A stretch of 64,000 nt of DNA from Tetradesmus obliquus (taxonomy: Eukaryota; Chlorophyta; Chlorophyceae; Sphaeropleales; Scenedesmaceae), in assembly GCA_030272155.1 (NCBI GenBank), contig CP126192.1, positions 5,738,501 through 5,802,500 on the forward strand. Direction: 5' to 3'. The first letter of the stretch is position 1; the number at the start of each line of letters is the position of its first letter. The translations under genes and the position numbers were made by a program. Of the stretch, positions 22,335 through 34,571 are shown one piece after another. The notes beneath the pieces were generated by a model. The model was not told the DNA's origin and made no database searches. It saw nothing but the letters and a program-made list of their open reading frames with translations.

Positions 22335-25300
22335 ATGCCCAGCTCGTACGGTCACAATGCGCTCGGCTTCAATGTGCAGGCATGTTGCGCGTAATATTTT
22401 CAGCTATTTGTAGCTCGCACTGTCTACGGCAGGTCCAAGAACGTCTCACCATCGTGCTATGTATGTTGCTGCAGAACATCAAGAGTTTGGCCTCTTCTGG
22501 CCCTTCATCGCCAAAAGTCGTGCTGCCTGGGGGTTTCAGGACCGATAATGACTGGAAGAAAGAGGTGGGGAGCTGAGCTATGCACGCAGGACAAGGAAAT
22601 GGAGCAACTCAGCAACAGCAAGCACAACGCAAAGCTGGCTGCTGCCCTTGCAGCCAGTACAGGATACAGCCACACCAGCAGCACATGCTAGCATCTTACA
22701 ACATCAAGTTCGATGCATAAGTGTTAAGTGCTTTGACCATGGCACCTGAAGCATCGCCCTTTGTCTGCCGGTGTCTATGTTGCTTCATCTGCCCAGGTTG
22801 ATGACTCCAGGAAGAGCGGCGAGTACAGGGGGCAGCTGTCATCCAGGCTGAGAGAAGACAACATGCAGCTGCAGGTTAGAACAAAACCTGCCTTTAGCCA
22901 CTCATACATCAGCCAGCATGCAGGAGCTGGTACCAGCAGAGTTGTAACTGCTGAGATGGCTGTGTTGCTGTTCTGCCCTGGCTGGCAGCGCCCGCAGTAG
23001 CACTAACTAGCAGCATGCTCAGCCACATACCCGGCACTCAATGTAACATGCAATCAAAGTGTGTCCTGCAAGCGTCACTGCCACCCACATTGACAGTCGG
23101 GTGTTCTGCTGCATGCTGGTGTCCTGCAGGTTGCAGCAGAGCTGCAGGTGGAAGCTGGCGTGGGCCGCGTTGAAGCAGCACTGCGAGGCAAGCTGGCGCA
23201 GACGCAGGCGCTTGCACAGGGCTTGGAAGCGGCTCTAGCAGCAGTCAACAGCGAGATGGCTGGCCTATCCAGGGCACAGCAGCGGCTGACCACCATGAAG
23301 GAGCACTTGCAGGCAAAGGTTTCTGTCAACAAGTCCAGGCAGCAGGTGCGGGCCGTGGTTTGCATGTCAGTGGTGATGCAGATGCAGCATATCAACCTAC
23401 AGCACTTGCAGGACAGCAGTTTGCAGCGTCTTTCTGTTGGCAAGGTTATTGGAAAGGCGCGCAGCTGTCAGGAGCCTTGGGTCAGGGCACGACAGCAAGC
23501 AGGTGTTTGCTGACGCCAGCAGTCACTCAACTATCACTCCTGCACTCCTCTTCGGTTGATGATAACTGCGTTGCAGCATGGCAGGGCGTTCCACTTTTGG
23601 ACAAAGCCCTTGCTGTCTCACTCAAAACAGCTCCCCATGCTGCATGCTCTCACCCCTGCAGGTGCGCAGCGACAGGCCGCAGCGTGAGCTGGTGTGCGAT
23701 GAGGTCAACCGCAGCCTGGCTCGCCAGGAGACGCTGCTGTGCGGCCTGCTGGAGCGGCTGGGCCGTGCAGTAGCACTGGTGGCAGCAGACAGCGGCAAGC
23801 TTGCAGGAATCAAGCAGCTGCTCAGCAGGGACCTCAAGGACAAGGTGGATGTGGTGGTGGGCAGCAAGGGCGGGCTGCAGCTGTGTTTGAAAAGTTGCTG
23901 CAGCAACAGCAGTAGCCAGGCAGCTGATGTAGCAAGCTTTGATATCAACGCTAGTAGAATTAATCATTTATTTGGACTTACAGTCCCTGCTTGTTCCTGC
24001 CGCAATGTGCTATGCTTGGTTGGCTGCAGCAATCCGCGCTGAAGGTTGACGAGGCTGTGCTGTCAGTCAAGCCAGGCGAGGCCAGCACCGCAGCAGCGCC
24101 CACAGCCGTCAAGGTCGGCACTGCAATGGCGCGTGCAGCAGCTGCTGGGGCGGCGCGCACAGCAGGCAGCACCTACAGCCACTCCTGGAAGCAGCAGACA
24201 GACATGCTGCTGCAGGAGGCGCAGCACACGGCTGCAGATGCTGCCAGGTGGGCCATGAAGCTGAAGGTTTGCTGTGGCATGATGTTTGTCAACACTGTGT
24301 GGTTGCATACACCGTTGCAGTGAGCAAATGGTTGAAGGCGAGCTCAGCAGCTGCCGCTGATGCCTGCTTTTCTGACGTGTGCGTGCTGACTGCTATTGTT
24401 TGGCTGTCCCTCTTCTTGTGCAGGCTGCGCAAGGCTGTGAAGCAGCTGCTGCAGGAGGCCCATGCTGCCAGCCAGGCTGCAGGGCAGGCGCTGAACGCCT
24501 CGTTGGCTGCAAAGCTGGGCTCAACCAAGCTGCTCAAAGATGAGCTGGCAGCACAGGTGTGCTTGATGGGTGGGTATGGTAATTGCCATTCTGGTTTGCT
24601 GTTTGTGCAAGCTACGTGTAATGCTCCGTCCAAGAAGTCACTGCCCAATGCTGCTGCCGTGCCCCGTGTTTCGTGAATTCGCAGCTGAGCAACGTTCAAG
24701 ACGAGCGTGCACGTGCAACACAGCAGCGGGACAGCCTGCGCTCATCCTTGCAGGAAAAGCAGTGAGTGTATGGTCAAGCAGCACAGCCAGCAACAAGCCA
24801 GCTCAGTCGGCCTTCTGCTTGCATGTGCTGCACCATCCAGCGCTCCACACAACCACTCAGCAGCATGCAGCTGAGACCTACCATGTGCATCTCTCTACTT
24901 CTTTGAATGAACACATGATACGCATGCTGCTTTGAAGGCCCATTCTGACAATGCTTGATCGCTGCTTCATCGCTATTGCCTGCAGGGTGCCGCTGCAGCA
25001 GCTGGAGGCTCGCTACGCGCTGCGGGCCGCGCGCCCAGACGGCGAGGCAGTCGAAGACGAGGTGCAGTACGCGCTGGCAGCAGAAGCTGCACAACTTGCA
25101 GCCGTGTCCGCGCAGCTCTCGCAGCGCGTGGGCGCGGCCGACACGCAGATCTCGCGCCTGGACGAGCTGAGTGCGGCGCTGCTGCAGAACATTGCTGACA
25201 AGGAGGCTGCCTTGAGCCTTGAGGAGAAGGTGGCGCTGATGGATGGCCGCGCGCTGCCTGCGGTGCCGCCCACTCCCAGCGTGCTCAGTGTGAGTTCAGG

Positions 25301-25790
25301 GGAACCACGGGGATGCGGAACTCAGGGCTGATTCGTCACAGGGACTGTGTGGCAGCTTGCGGTGCGGATGCATGGGCGGTGCGTCTGTTACATACTTGGT
25401 TGCTACGGCTGTGCATGGGCTGGCAAACAAGCAGAATGTTTGCGGGAAGCACTGATGACTGACCCTTCTGCATGACTGTGTATGCTGGTGCTCCCGCAGG
25501 TGTGCAGCAGCGTTGCGTCTGGCTACAGCGGCCTTGGGGAGTCAGCCTCACAGGTGTGCTCACGCGTCAGCACACCCATGGCCAGGAGGGCAGGCGGGGC
25601 TGGCGGCAGCAGGGCAGGAGGCGGCGGCAGCTGCGCAGGCACATCTGTCACCAGCAGCGCCATCGCCAGGATTGCAGCACTCGAGCAGGAGCTCGCAGCA
25701 GCCAAGGTTGAGACGGAGCAGCTGCAGAAGACGATCACAGCGATGAAGGACAAGCCAGCGACCGCTACAGGCAGCCGCAGGGGCGCTTAG
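22335..25790 (+). CDS. Tektin (ciliary doublet microtubule inner protein)
   Basis: Tektins form coiled-coil filaments inside doublet microtubules of cilia. Ten exons close in frame: 22335-22373, 22475-22564, 22797-22874, 23130-23318, 23662-23844, 24030-24247, 24424-24556, 24685-24761, 24986-25289 and 25500-25790 (533 residues). Evidence is the two-half tektin layout: FRTDNDWKKEVDDSRKS, long heptad helices, RPQRELVCDEVNRSLARQE with DLKDKQSALKVDEAVLSV, then a second half with RPDGEAVEDEVQYAL and IADKEAALSLEEKVALMD. A Gly/Ser-rich segment and a short extra coiled coil extend the C-terminus beyond usual tektins (about 400-450 residues). The canonical RPNVELCRD loop is only loosely kept (RPDGEAVED), so subfamily assignment is open. 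The first exon, MPSSYGHNALGFN, is inferred from phase. Confidence 0.72.
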
Positions 25791-26913
25791 CAGCAGGGTT
25801 GTGGTAGGAAAACAGGGTGATGCGGTGCTGAGAGCTTTGCTGGCGCAATGTTGTGCACAGCAAGCCCATGCAGCGCTGTTGAAGCATGTAGGTAGCTTAG
25901 GCTTCAAGGGCTTTGAGCCATTAGAGGATCTCTGTCAGTCAGGCGTGCAAGGCAAGTGGGCAGGCACCACCCTGCACTCACTGCTTGCCACACACATCGG
26001 ACTCCATCACATGCTGCACTTGCAGCGCACCTGCTGTCAATGTTTGTGCTGCAGCAGGCCCTGGTGCAGTCCCTGAGGGACTGCTGCAACCCTGTTCTGC
26101 CAATGTAGCGAAGGCAGCTTTTGGTTTAAAGTTTTTTCAGGGCAGAGTGTGGGAGTGTGCAGAGTATTAGACAGCTGTGGACAGTGTGGCAGCCTACATC
26201 CCTGCTGGGTCACAGCCTGTAAGTGTTGTCCACGTGCTGTCATGACTGAATGATGATGCTGATCAGAAATGATGACACACACTCCACCTTGAATGTTTAA
26301 GGCGCCGTTTTGATGGATCAACGGTTTTAATATTGTTGGAAAATGGTGTGCATTCTGATTGGGTAGTGGCAGGTTTGAAGGCAGACAGGATCAAACATTG
26401 GCAAGCAGACAAGATGCCATTCAGATGCCTGTGGGCAGTGCAAGGGCAACCCGTCTGTGAGGCAGCCAGCAGAGGCCAGGTTGTGAAATTACTGCTCTAC
26501 TCGAGTGCTGTCGTCCGCTCTCGATGCTTTCGTGTGCATGAACGTGTTATAGTCGACGGAGCCGGTCAAACGTGTACTGATCATCGCGCGGGAACTTTAC
26601 CCGGTGACACACCCGGTAAGCCTGTTGATTTGGTTGTACAGCAAAACAAATTTTAGTTGTCGGCGTTGAGCTCCTCTCTGCCAACATAAATTTCAGGCCT
26701 GGAGCCCCAGATAGTTATGCAAAGCTGCAAGCTAGGCGATCTGCTGCTGCACGTACGACCAGCCCCTCTACTGTCATTGCAATCAAAGTAACATAGATTT
26801 TGCTTGAATCTTGGCCGATACATCTGTGTCATCGTCGCACCAGCTCTTGGTGGTCAGCAACGCTGCTACTGCTGCTGTGCCATCTGTGCTAACATCACAC
26901 ACAGCCTAACAAG
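25791..26913 (+). other. Intergenic region between tektin and channelrhodopsin
   Basis: It contains a candidate TGTAA at 26218 and presumably the channelrhodopsin promoter and 5' UTR. No coding exon or repeat was recognised. Confidence 0.5.
26218..26222 (+). terminator. Candidate TGTAA poly(A) signal for tektin
   Basis: It lies about 430 bases after the tektin stop at 25790. Confidence 0.4.
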
Positions 26914-29900
26914 ATGGGTGTTCCAGTGGGCGGAACAGATGGTTCAAGCTGCGTATATACACCACAGTGGGCTGGCATGCCAGCCGATCAGTTGGCGGCC
27001 ACCATAGCAAACATCATCATTGCTGTGGTTGGCATCCTGTCGCTGGCATTCTATGGAGCACACTCCTACCTGTCCACATGTGGCTGGGAGGAAGTGTATG
27101 TGTGCGTGGTGGAACGTGAGTGTAACAAGCCGGGGAGTACGTTTGGCACATGCTTTAACAGGCAGCGCACGCAGCATGTTTGGTTTGAAGACAGCAGCGC
27201 AGCAGATGTGTACAATGCCTGCCACAAGCTGCCGCATAGTAAAGGTGCTGCATGCAGCAGCATTCATGTACTGGGTTGTGATCCGACAGTGCAGTAACCT
27301 GCTTTTCTGTGCGTCTTCCAAGTATAGAACGTAAGTGAACCTGTCATGCTGCCCTGCTGCAGTGATCAAGGTGTTCATTGAGATCTTTCTGGAGTACTGC
27401 GTGCCAGTCACATTCTACGAAACAAACGGCAACTTCATCGTCTGGGTCCGATATGCTGAGTGGCTGCTCACATGCCCGGTGAGGCGCCGGCCTGTCTGTT
27501 ACATGTTGCAAATGCAGCAGTGTGTCACTCCAACCAGCTGCAGCACAACAGCAGTATTATGCTGCCAGCCCACGTCACTTGACTGCCAGGCACTACCCGC
27601 TGCTTCCGGCGAAGCATACCAAACTATCTGCAAATCTATTCCTCGCTGCTGCTGCTGCTGCTGCTACTACTGTTGCTGCTGCTGCTGCTGCTGCTGTTGC
27701 AAATGCTGCTGCTGTAAATGCTGCAGGTGATCCTCATCCACCTCAGCAACCTGACAGGCCTGGCTGACGACTACAACAAGCGCACCATGTCGCTGCTGGT
27801 GTCAGACATAGGCACGATTGTCATGGGCGTCACAGCAGCAATTGCCAGCGGCTATGTGAAGGTGGGCGGCAGGCGGCGACAGAAGCAGCAGCAGCAGCAG
27901 CGGAAGCAATGAGTGTGCAGCAGCAGCAGCATGCGCAAGTGCATGATGGGAACTGCTGAAGGGTGTCAAGCGTCCAATGCTGCTGCGTTAACAAGTGATC
28001 AATGTGTTGCCACCCCTGTATGCTCTGTGCCAGCGTGTGTGTGTGTGTGTGTCTTTGCGCTGACGCACTCGCTGCTGCTGCTGCTGCTGTTGTGTCTGGC
28101 ATGTGCAGCTGGCATTTTTCCTGCTGGGCTTGTGTTATGGCTGCATTACATTCAAGCTTGCTGGCCAGATCCACCTGGAGGCATTTTATTCAATGCCACG
28201 TGGCAAGTGCAGGCGACTGGTGAAGTGGATGGCATTGGTGAGCAACGTGCTGGCTACAGTTGAAACAGCCTACTTCAGTGTCAGCAGTGTCTTGCAACCC
28301 AGATTGGCCCGGGAGATAAGGCATGTTCTTTGATCTAGGCAGCTGCCGTCTGATGGCAGCTTCCTGTGTGTGCTGCTGGTGTGTTGTGATAGCTGATAAA
28401 GGGGCTAGCCTGCACGTTCTGACACTTTGTGACTGCATCTAAGGCAGAGTGGCAGCCATGCAGCTTCTGCTGCTTTGCTATATGTTGACTGCAGACGTCG
28501 ACTCATTCTGTTCAGCAGCAAACCCTGCCTATTCTCATACCATGCCCCGCTTGAGGCTGAGTGTGTGGTGTGCGTCTCTCTGCAGGTTTTCTTCACATCT
28601 TGGCTGGGTGAGTAAGGGTGGCACATGTCAAAGGGCAGTACAGGCGCGGGTGCAGCAACAAGAGCAGTGCCGCCATATGCACACCTAACCTGCACAGCAG
28701 TGATGCACAAAGTAGTTCAGCTACAGCAAGTTGCTGCCAGATTCCCTCCCTGTGTCAGCACAGGGAGCTGCTCAGAGTGCTGAGTCAGCATGTTTTCTGC
28801 TGCTGTGGAGCCTGCCGGCTACCCGGTGCTGTTCATGCTGAAACTTCCTTAGCACTGTTATAAACGGTTGTCATAACGCCTGCAGGCTACCCGGTGCTGT
28901 TTGTGTTGGGTACTGAGGGCTTCTTTGGCGTGCTCAGCCCCTGGGGGAGTGTGGTGGGCCACTGCATTGTGGACCTGCTCAGCAAAAACGTGAGTCGCTG
29001 GGCGCACAGAATTAGCTGTTTCAATCATGATAGGGGGTCTAGGGTGCCGCTGTCTGGTGGATTGTCACATATAGGAGCCCGGCTGGCAGCTGTGCAGCTA
29101 TGCAGCTGGCAGTCAAGTTTTTTTGCCATTCACGCGGTCTCCAGCCTGACTGGGCATTGTGTCTGGAGTCGCATGACACCAGCTCACTTGTCAGCGTCAG
29201 CAGCAACTGACACCCTGCTTACTGTTGCTGCTGCTGCTGCTGCTTCTGGTGTCTGTTCCTGTGCAGCTGTGGGGTTTCCTGGGGCACCACCTTCGCATCC
29301 ATGTGAGTGCATTGCTTGCTAGGCGTGCTAAATTTGTGCAAAGCAGTCACTATATATGGCCAAAATAAAGCACTTGCGGCACGCAGAGCTGCAGCACTAG
29401 CAGTAAGCCTTGCGCCTGATGACACATCCCTCACAACTTGAGCCGTGTTGCTGCGTGAACATGTCACGATAATCTGCACAGCGGCAGCTTGTCTGCGCTT
29501 TACCAACTAATTTACTATTTGCGGCTCTGGTGAGAAACACACATACGCAGAAGTAACGCGCGTCACAGCACGCATCCAAGGATTTGTACGTGCTGGCTGT
29601 GGCGTGCTGCTGCGCTGCAGGTCCAAGAGCACATTGCTATGCATGGCATCGTGCGGGTGCGGCGAGTGCGTAAGGTTCTGGGCCTGTTTGAGCTGGAGGT
29701 GAGGCTGGAGCAGCAGCAGCAGCAGCAACTGCGGCGGCGGCGGCGCCAGCAGCGCAGCAGCGGCTGCTGTTGTGGCGGCAGCAGCATAGCAGCGGTAGCG
29801 GCAGTAGGACTTCAGCCGCTCAAATCAGCAGTCATTAGCAGCTGTATGTACTGTTAGCCTGACTGATGGGGACACCACATGGCAGCAATTCAAGCGTCGT

Positions 29901-31218
29901 GCAGTGCCACATCAATGCGTGTCCTGCAGGGTTACAGGCGGCATTGCACTCAGGGTGTCAGCCAGCCTGCAGACAGGCACAAGGTCAGATACACAGCCAG
30001 CCAGCCAAACAGACAGTGATGCTGAATTCTTGCCCAATTGCCTAGCCTCACTGGTGCCTAGCCTCGCCGTGCTAGTGCCTGCTAGTGCCTGAGGCAGGTC
30101 TCAGCCCTGAGACGTACTGTGTTGGACTGGATTTGATTGGATTGCAGGTTGAGACGTTTGTGGAGGATGACAGCCTGCCGGGGGCTGTGCGCAGCTCCAT
30201 GGCTGGCGTGGCCCGCAGGAAGAGCATCCAGAAGGCCAGGAGCAACCTGACAGCCAAGGTGTGTAGTAGTCACTGGCAGGCGATGTGTGGCGCTCCTTGT
30301 AGCACACCCTGCGCCTTAGTGCATGCTGCTTTTTCTGAGGCATGCTGCTGCTGGCTTGGCGGACTTCCAAACACATATATGTTGAAAGTTCAGGCAGCCC
30401 AAAGCACACACTGCAGAGTCATGTGCATGTGTGGTGGCTCAGTGCTTCAGCCGTGGCTCTCTTGCCCTGCTGCTGCTGCTGCTGCTGCAGGGCCAGCACT
30501 GCTGTGAGCTTGACCCTACAAGCCCTGCCGCTGCCCCCACCCCCAAGTCCCCACACCCCTCCACACCCGGCAACCAGCCAGCAAACGCAGATGATGATGG
30601 TGAGATCGAGTACATTCTGCCTGCACAGTTCCTCCTGGGCAATCCCCGCTGGCACAGCAGCTTGGCTGGTAGTGTGAGGCGGGTGCACCCGGCAGCAGCT
30701 GAAGGCAGTGTGGCAGGTGCTAACACTAACCACAGCAGGGGTGTCAGCTTGGACTGGCCTGGCAGGGTGCCTGGCAGTGCATGGCGCAAGTCAGTTGAAG
30801 GATCTGCTGCAGCGGGGCTGAAGCAAGCAGGAGCACAGGCAGCAGCAGCAGCAGGTGCTGGCGGCACTGCTGAGGAGGACATAGCAGCGGATGTTGCGGT
30901 CAGGTCCAAAGCAAGCATGGGTGAGTTGCACAGACTGGCACACCAGTTGCTGTTCATGCTCTTCCAAACAGCAAAGACGCAAGCGCGCGCATGTTGTCAA
31001 CCTTGCAGCAGATGTTGGTCACGCGCACTGTTGCACTGGCTGACTAACTACAGGGCTGTGCGATCTTCAATATGGGCTGGTAAATGAAGAGCAACAAGTA
31101 CATCTTTGTGGTGTGACAGCGCTGCCGCAGTGTGCTTTGCTGAAGGCTTCTACACTGCTTCCTACTTAGAACCTGCCTGACTGCTGCTGTGCACGCAGAT
31201 GCATCCAAGACGGAGTGA
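26914..31218 (+). CDS. Channelrhodopsin (light-gated cation channel)
   Basis: Retinal-binding channel that drives phototaxis in green algae. Eleven exons close in frame: 26914-27115, 27363-27478, 27727-27861, 28109-28237, 28586-28607 (22 bases), 28886-28989, 29267-29302 (36 bases), 29621-29698, 30148-30258, 30491-30920 and 31199-31218; 460 residues. Seven helices are recognisable. Residues equivalent to Chlamydomonas ChR2: E67 (E90), E74 (E97), E78 (E101), R97 (R120), E100 (E123), C105 (C128), H111 (H134), D133 (D156), D231 (D253) and retinal lysine K235 (K257) in VDLLSKN. Motifs include STCGWEEVYVC, WVRYAEWLLTCPVILIHLSN, LLVSDIGTIV, GLCYG and EVETFVEDD. The conserved GPEGFG loop has one extra residue (GTEGFFG). 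The N-terminus is short, with no clear signal peptide. The cytosolic tail (about 150 residues) is Pro/Ser/Ala-rich, and its last 20-base exon is inferred. Confidence 0.94.
28808..28852 (+). repeat. Upstream echo of the 5' end of channelrhodopsin exon 6
   Basis: The bases for GYPVLF plus neighbours appear about 75 bases before the real exon start (28886). Here GCCG replaces the CAG acceptor, and a stop follows soon after, so this copy looks inactive. Confidence 0.75.
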
Positions 31219-33298
31219 GGGCACCCTACATATGTCCTGTACGATTTTGGCGGCTACCACAGGTGACAAAGGCGTGGAGCGCCAGGCAGCCCCGTTGGGA
31301 TTCTGCAGGTCGTAGCCAGCTCCGCACTAATCCAGTAGCATGGTTGAAAATCAGAAGATCCTAAAAAGATCTGTTACAGCTGCCAGTGCCCTCCTTGGAT
31401 GGAGATAGAGGTACAGCAGACAAGAAGCAGGCAAGAAGCAGTCGAGAATGCGAGTGTGTATGAATGCTTCAAGATCTTCTCTAGAGCGTCTAAACGGCCT
31501 TAAAAAGGGTTCTGACAGGGAGGCATGCTGCAGCTGCTGCTGCGCACCCCCAAGGTTTGTGTGTGCTGCCGGCCACGATAGTGTCAGTTGACTGCCGCCC
31601 TGATGACAACCCAATCCCAGGCTCCAACCAGCTGATTGCTCGTGTTTTTGTTTCGGCGCTTTGCTTTCCAGCTGCTGGTGGTGCGATTGTACCACGAATG
31701 TCAGCGTGTCCCCACCACCTCTGGCCATTACAGCCTGTGTTGGCTGTCAAGAATGAAAGGGGGCAGAGTGTTGTATGTGTGTGTTGTGTCGGCTGTTTGC
31801 CTGCATGCAGTGGTTATTCTTCACTTACAGTGTCATTGAGCCCGTGTCTGCCTGCATGCTGTTGTCTAAGTCAGGCATGGTTGCAACGATTGACATCCAT
31901 GCTGCCTGCCAGCACTGCAGGGGCTGTTCTTACTGAGCTTGCATAGCTGATTTAGCGTAGTTCTCACTGCACTTGTTCAACCTTTGCTGCGCTGACAGCA
32001 AGTTTACACCCTCAGCCGCCATACATGAGAATCAGTGTGGCAAGAAATCTGCATGCAGCAGCCGACACCGAAGCTTGCAAAGGCTGATGGTGTGCAAGAC
32101 GTGCATGGCATGACATGCATTGCAGCTGGCTGTGTTTGGCTCACTGCTGCTGGCAGCAGCAGCTTGCTGGAAGTTTCAGGTTGAGAAGACATAGATCTGC
32201 GCATTAGATGGCATCCACACACGTTGTTTTGCTTCTGGCACTGGTGATTGTTACATGCTGGCGCTGCTGCCGCGCACTCTGCACAGGTATGCCGCCTCTT
32301 TCCCCAGCTTTGTGGCGACAGCATAGATGCACTTTGACAATCATACATATGTCACTGGCCTTCTTGTCACAAGCTTATGTTGTATCACATCTATACCCTA
32401 CATCAGAAGTGGGTGCACTTCCACCTGGACCACATGTTCTGCAGCTGCTGCAATGCAGACAGCCATGCGCAGACCAGGTTGTGTTGTCCATCTGCATCCT
32501 GGCAGGCACGTCCATGCTGCACGGGCCGATGCGTGCGCCACACAGCCATACTTTTCCCAACTTGCCGCCAGCAGAGTGTGCACTCTGCATACGAGATGCA
32601 TCGATTAAAGCAGTGTGGTGAATACAAACCGGCGCATTATGCCAGGCAGACTGCCAGGCAGCCTCGGGGGCAGAGTGCAGTGCTGGAAATTACATCTAGG
32701 GACTGCCTTGTATGTTGTGCCTGCCGCTTTGAGTGCCTGCAGCTCCACTGCAGCGATCTACATACCTGCATGGCTGACTGGAGCGTGCTGTACCTGTTGT
32801 TTGTGCCTAGGTACGTAGTGCGTTTGCGGCATACAGGTGCCGTCTCTGTTGAGCATGGTGGGTGTGTTTGTGCCTGCGTGATCTAGTGCTGTGTAACCCA
32901 ATGCATCGTTTCCCCTTGAATACACATCAGGTATGTCTATCACTTGATGCCATGCTGCCTGTCGGCGACAATCGTGCCTGCTTTAATAGCTCACTTGGAG
33001 TGCCAGGAGACTTGGACAGGGGCCTTCTGGTCCAGCATTGCTTGAAGGTGCGCAGCTATGCATTACCAAGGTCGTTTGGGATACTATCCCAGTAGTACTG
33101 GAGCCGTACATTCGTCCATTAACATCAGCAGTAGAGCTGCAAACGCCGCAGTGCAGCGCATGCGATGCACATTGACGCTGTAGGAAGATGTTTCTGCAGC
33201 GCTTTGGTGCATACCTGCTGCTGTATACAGCAAAGAACACGTCAGCTGCCTGCCGGCAGCACGGAAGCAAGCTGCCCACCGCAACAACGCTTTATACA
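31219..33298. other. Intergenic region between channelrhodopsin and the OPR gene
   Basis: No complete gene was found. Short hydrophobic plus-strand frames occur at about 32208-32287 (ASTHVVLLLALVIVTCW) and about 32477-32560; a better two-exon fragment at 32743-33045 is listed separately. It may contain the channelrhodopsin 3' UTR and a decayed membrane-protein gene. Confidence 0.4.
32743..33045 (+). pseudogene. Possible membrane-protein remnant, weakly desaturase-like
   Basis: Two pieces join in phase: 32743-32810 (ADWSVLYLLFVPR) and 32931-33045 (YVYHLMPCCLSATIVPALIA, then ETWTGAFWSSIA and a stop). The spacing of a DW.V block, a hydrophobic helix ending PALI, and an ET..GAFW block resembles the region between the last two helices of delta-9 acyl desaturases. 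I find no His-box upstream in order and no final HxxHH after it, so it would be a fragment. The family call is a guess. Confidence 0.2.
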
Positions 33299-34531
33299 TC
33301 ACCCTGCCAGCGCCAGCTGCTGCTGCTGCTGCCCATCACCACCCTCGGCCTGCAGCACACTCTGCAGCAGCCCCGCAACTGCTGCTTGCACCTCCTGCCC
33401 CGCTGCCCCCTCCTGCAGCCCCCACCCCTCCGCCTGCGGTTGAAACCCAAGCTGCTGCAGCGCCCACAGCATGACGGCTGCATTGCGGCTTGTCAGCTGC
33501 AGCTTTCCTGCAGCCAACAGCACCTGCTTCAGCCACTCCCTATCTGGCTCAGCTGCAAAGCATGCTAGCGCCCACAGCATATCTGTCAGCGCTTGCTCGC
33601 TCATGTACCCAGCCTTAGATGCAGCTTGATGCAGGTACACTTTGAGCCAGGCAGCCCCCGGCCTGTGTTTTAGGGTGCAAAGCGCCCAGCCCACATCTGC
33701 TAGATCCTGGCTGCTCAGCAAGTGCAGCCTGCGCTGCAGCGCTGTCAGCAGCTGGTGCAGCAGCTGAGGGTGGGGTTTGAAGCCTAGCCTTGCACAGGCC
33801 CACAGAAGTGTGGCAAGCGAGGTGGTAGGAGCGCCGTCAGCAATCTTCTCGACTGCTCTGCTGACGCCTGCAGCCATGTACTCTGCATGAGGCTTCAGGC
33901 CCGACGCTGCAATGAATGCAAACACATCAGCCAGCTGCTGCGTGCTGCTCTGCCAGAGGATGAAGCCCTGCCTCTGCATCACAGCCTCTACCAGCTGCGG
34001 CAGCTGCTGCTGCTGGTACTGCTGCAAGCTGGCAGCCGCCAGTGCATCAGCACTGACCTGTCTGCTGGCGCTGCTGCTGCTGCTGGTGGTTTGGTTTGCC
34101 GCCCTACTGCTCCGCTGTCTGCTCCTGCCCCTGCCCCGCTGCGCCGGCGCTTGCTGCTGCTGCTGCTGCACTTCCACTGCAACCGCAACATGCCAATCCG
34201 CTGCATCTGCCGCTGCATATCCTGCCAGCCCCTGTTCAAACATCACACAAGCTTGACACAACCTCCTGAGGGTCTCAGGCTGCATGGTGGGTGCTAGCTC
34301 AACAGCACGAGCCAGCAGCAGCTGCTGCAGCTGACCCACAGGCATATAACCCATGCCCACACACCCAAGCAGCACATCAACCAGCACTTGGGCAGGTGCC
34401 GCAGGGCAGTGCTGCAGCAGCTGCTGCCCCAGCTGCTGCATCCACTGTGGGTCAGGCAGATGGCCCAGCCGCCCTAGGCACCAGCACAGCACACCAAACT
34501 GCTCCCTGCTCAACCCACCTTCCTGCTGTTG

Positions 34532-34571
<40 letters not shown>

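Noticed and set aside
31229-31254. First desaturase His box (GGYHR)
   Set aside because: Only a few residues match, the surrounding sequence does not, and it is far from the fragment at 32743; more likely chance.
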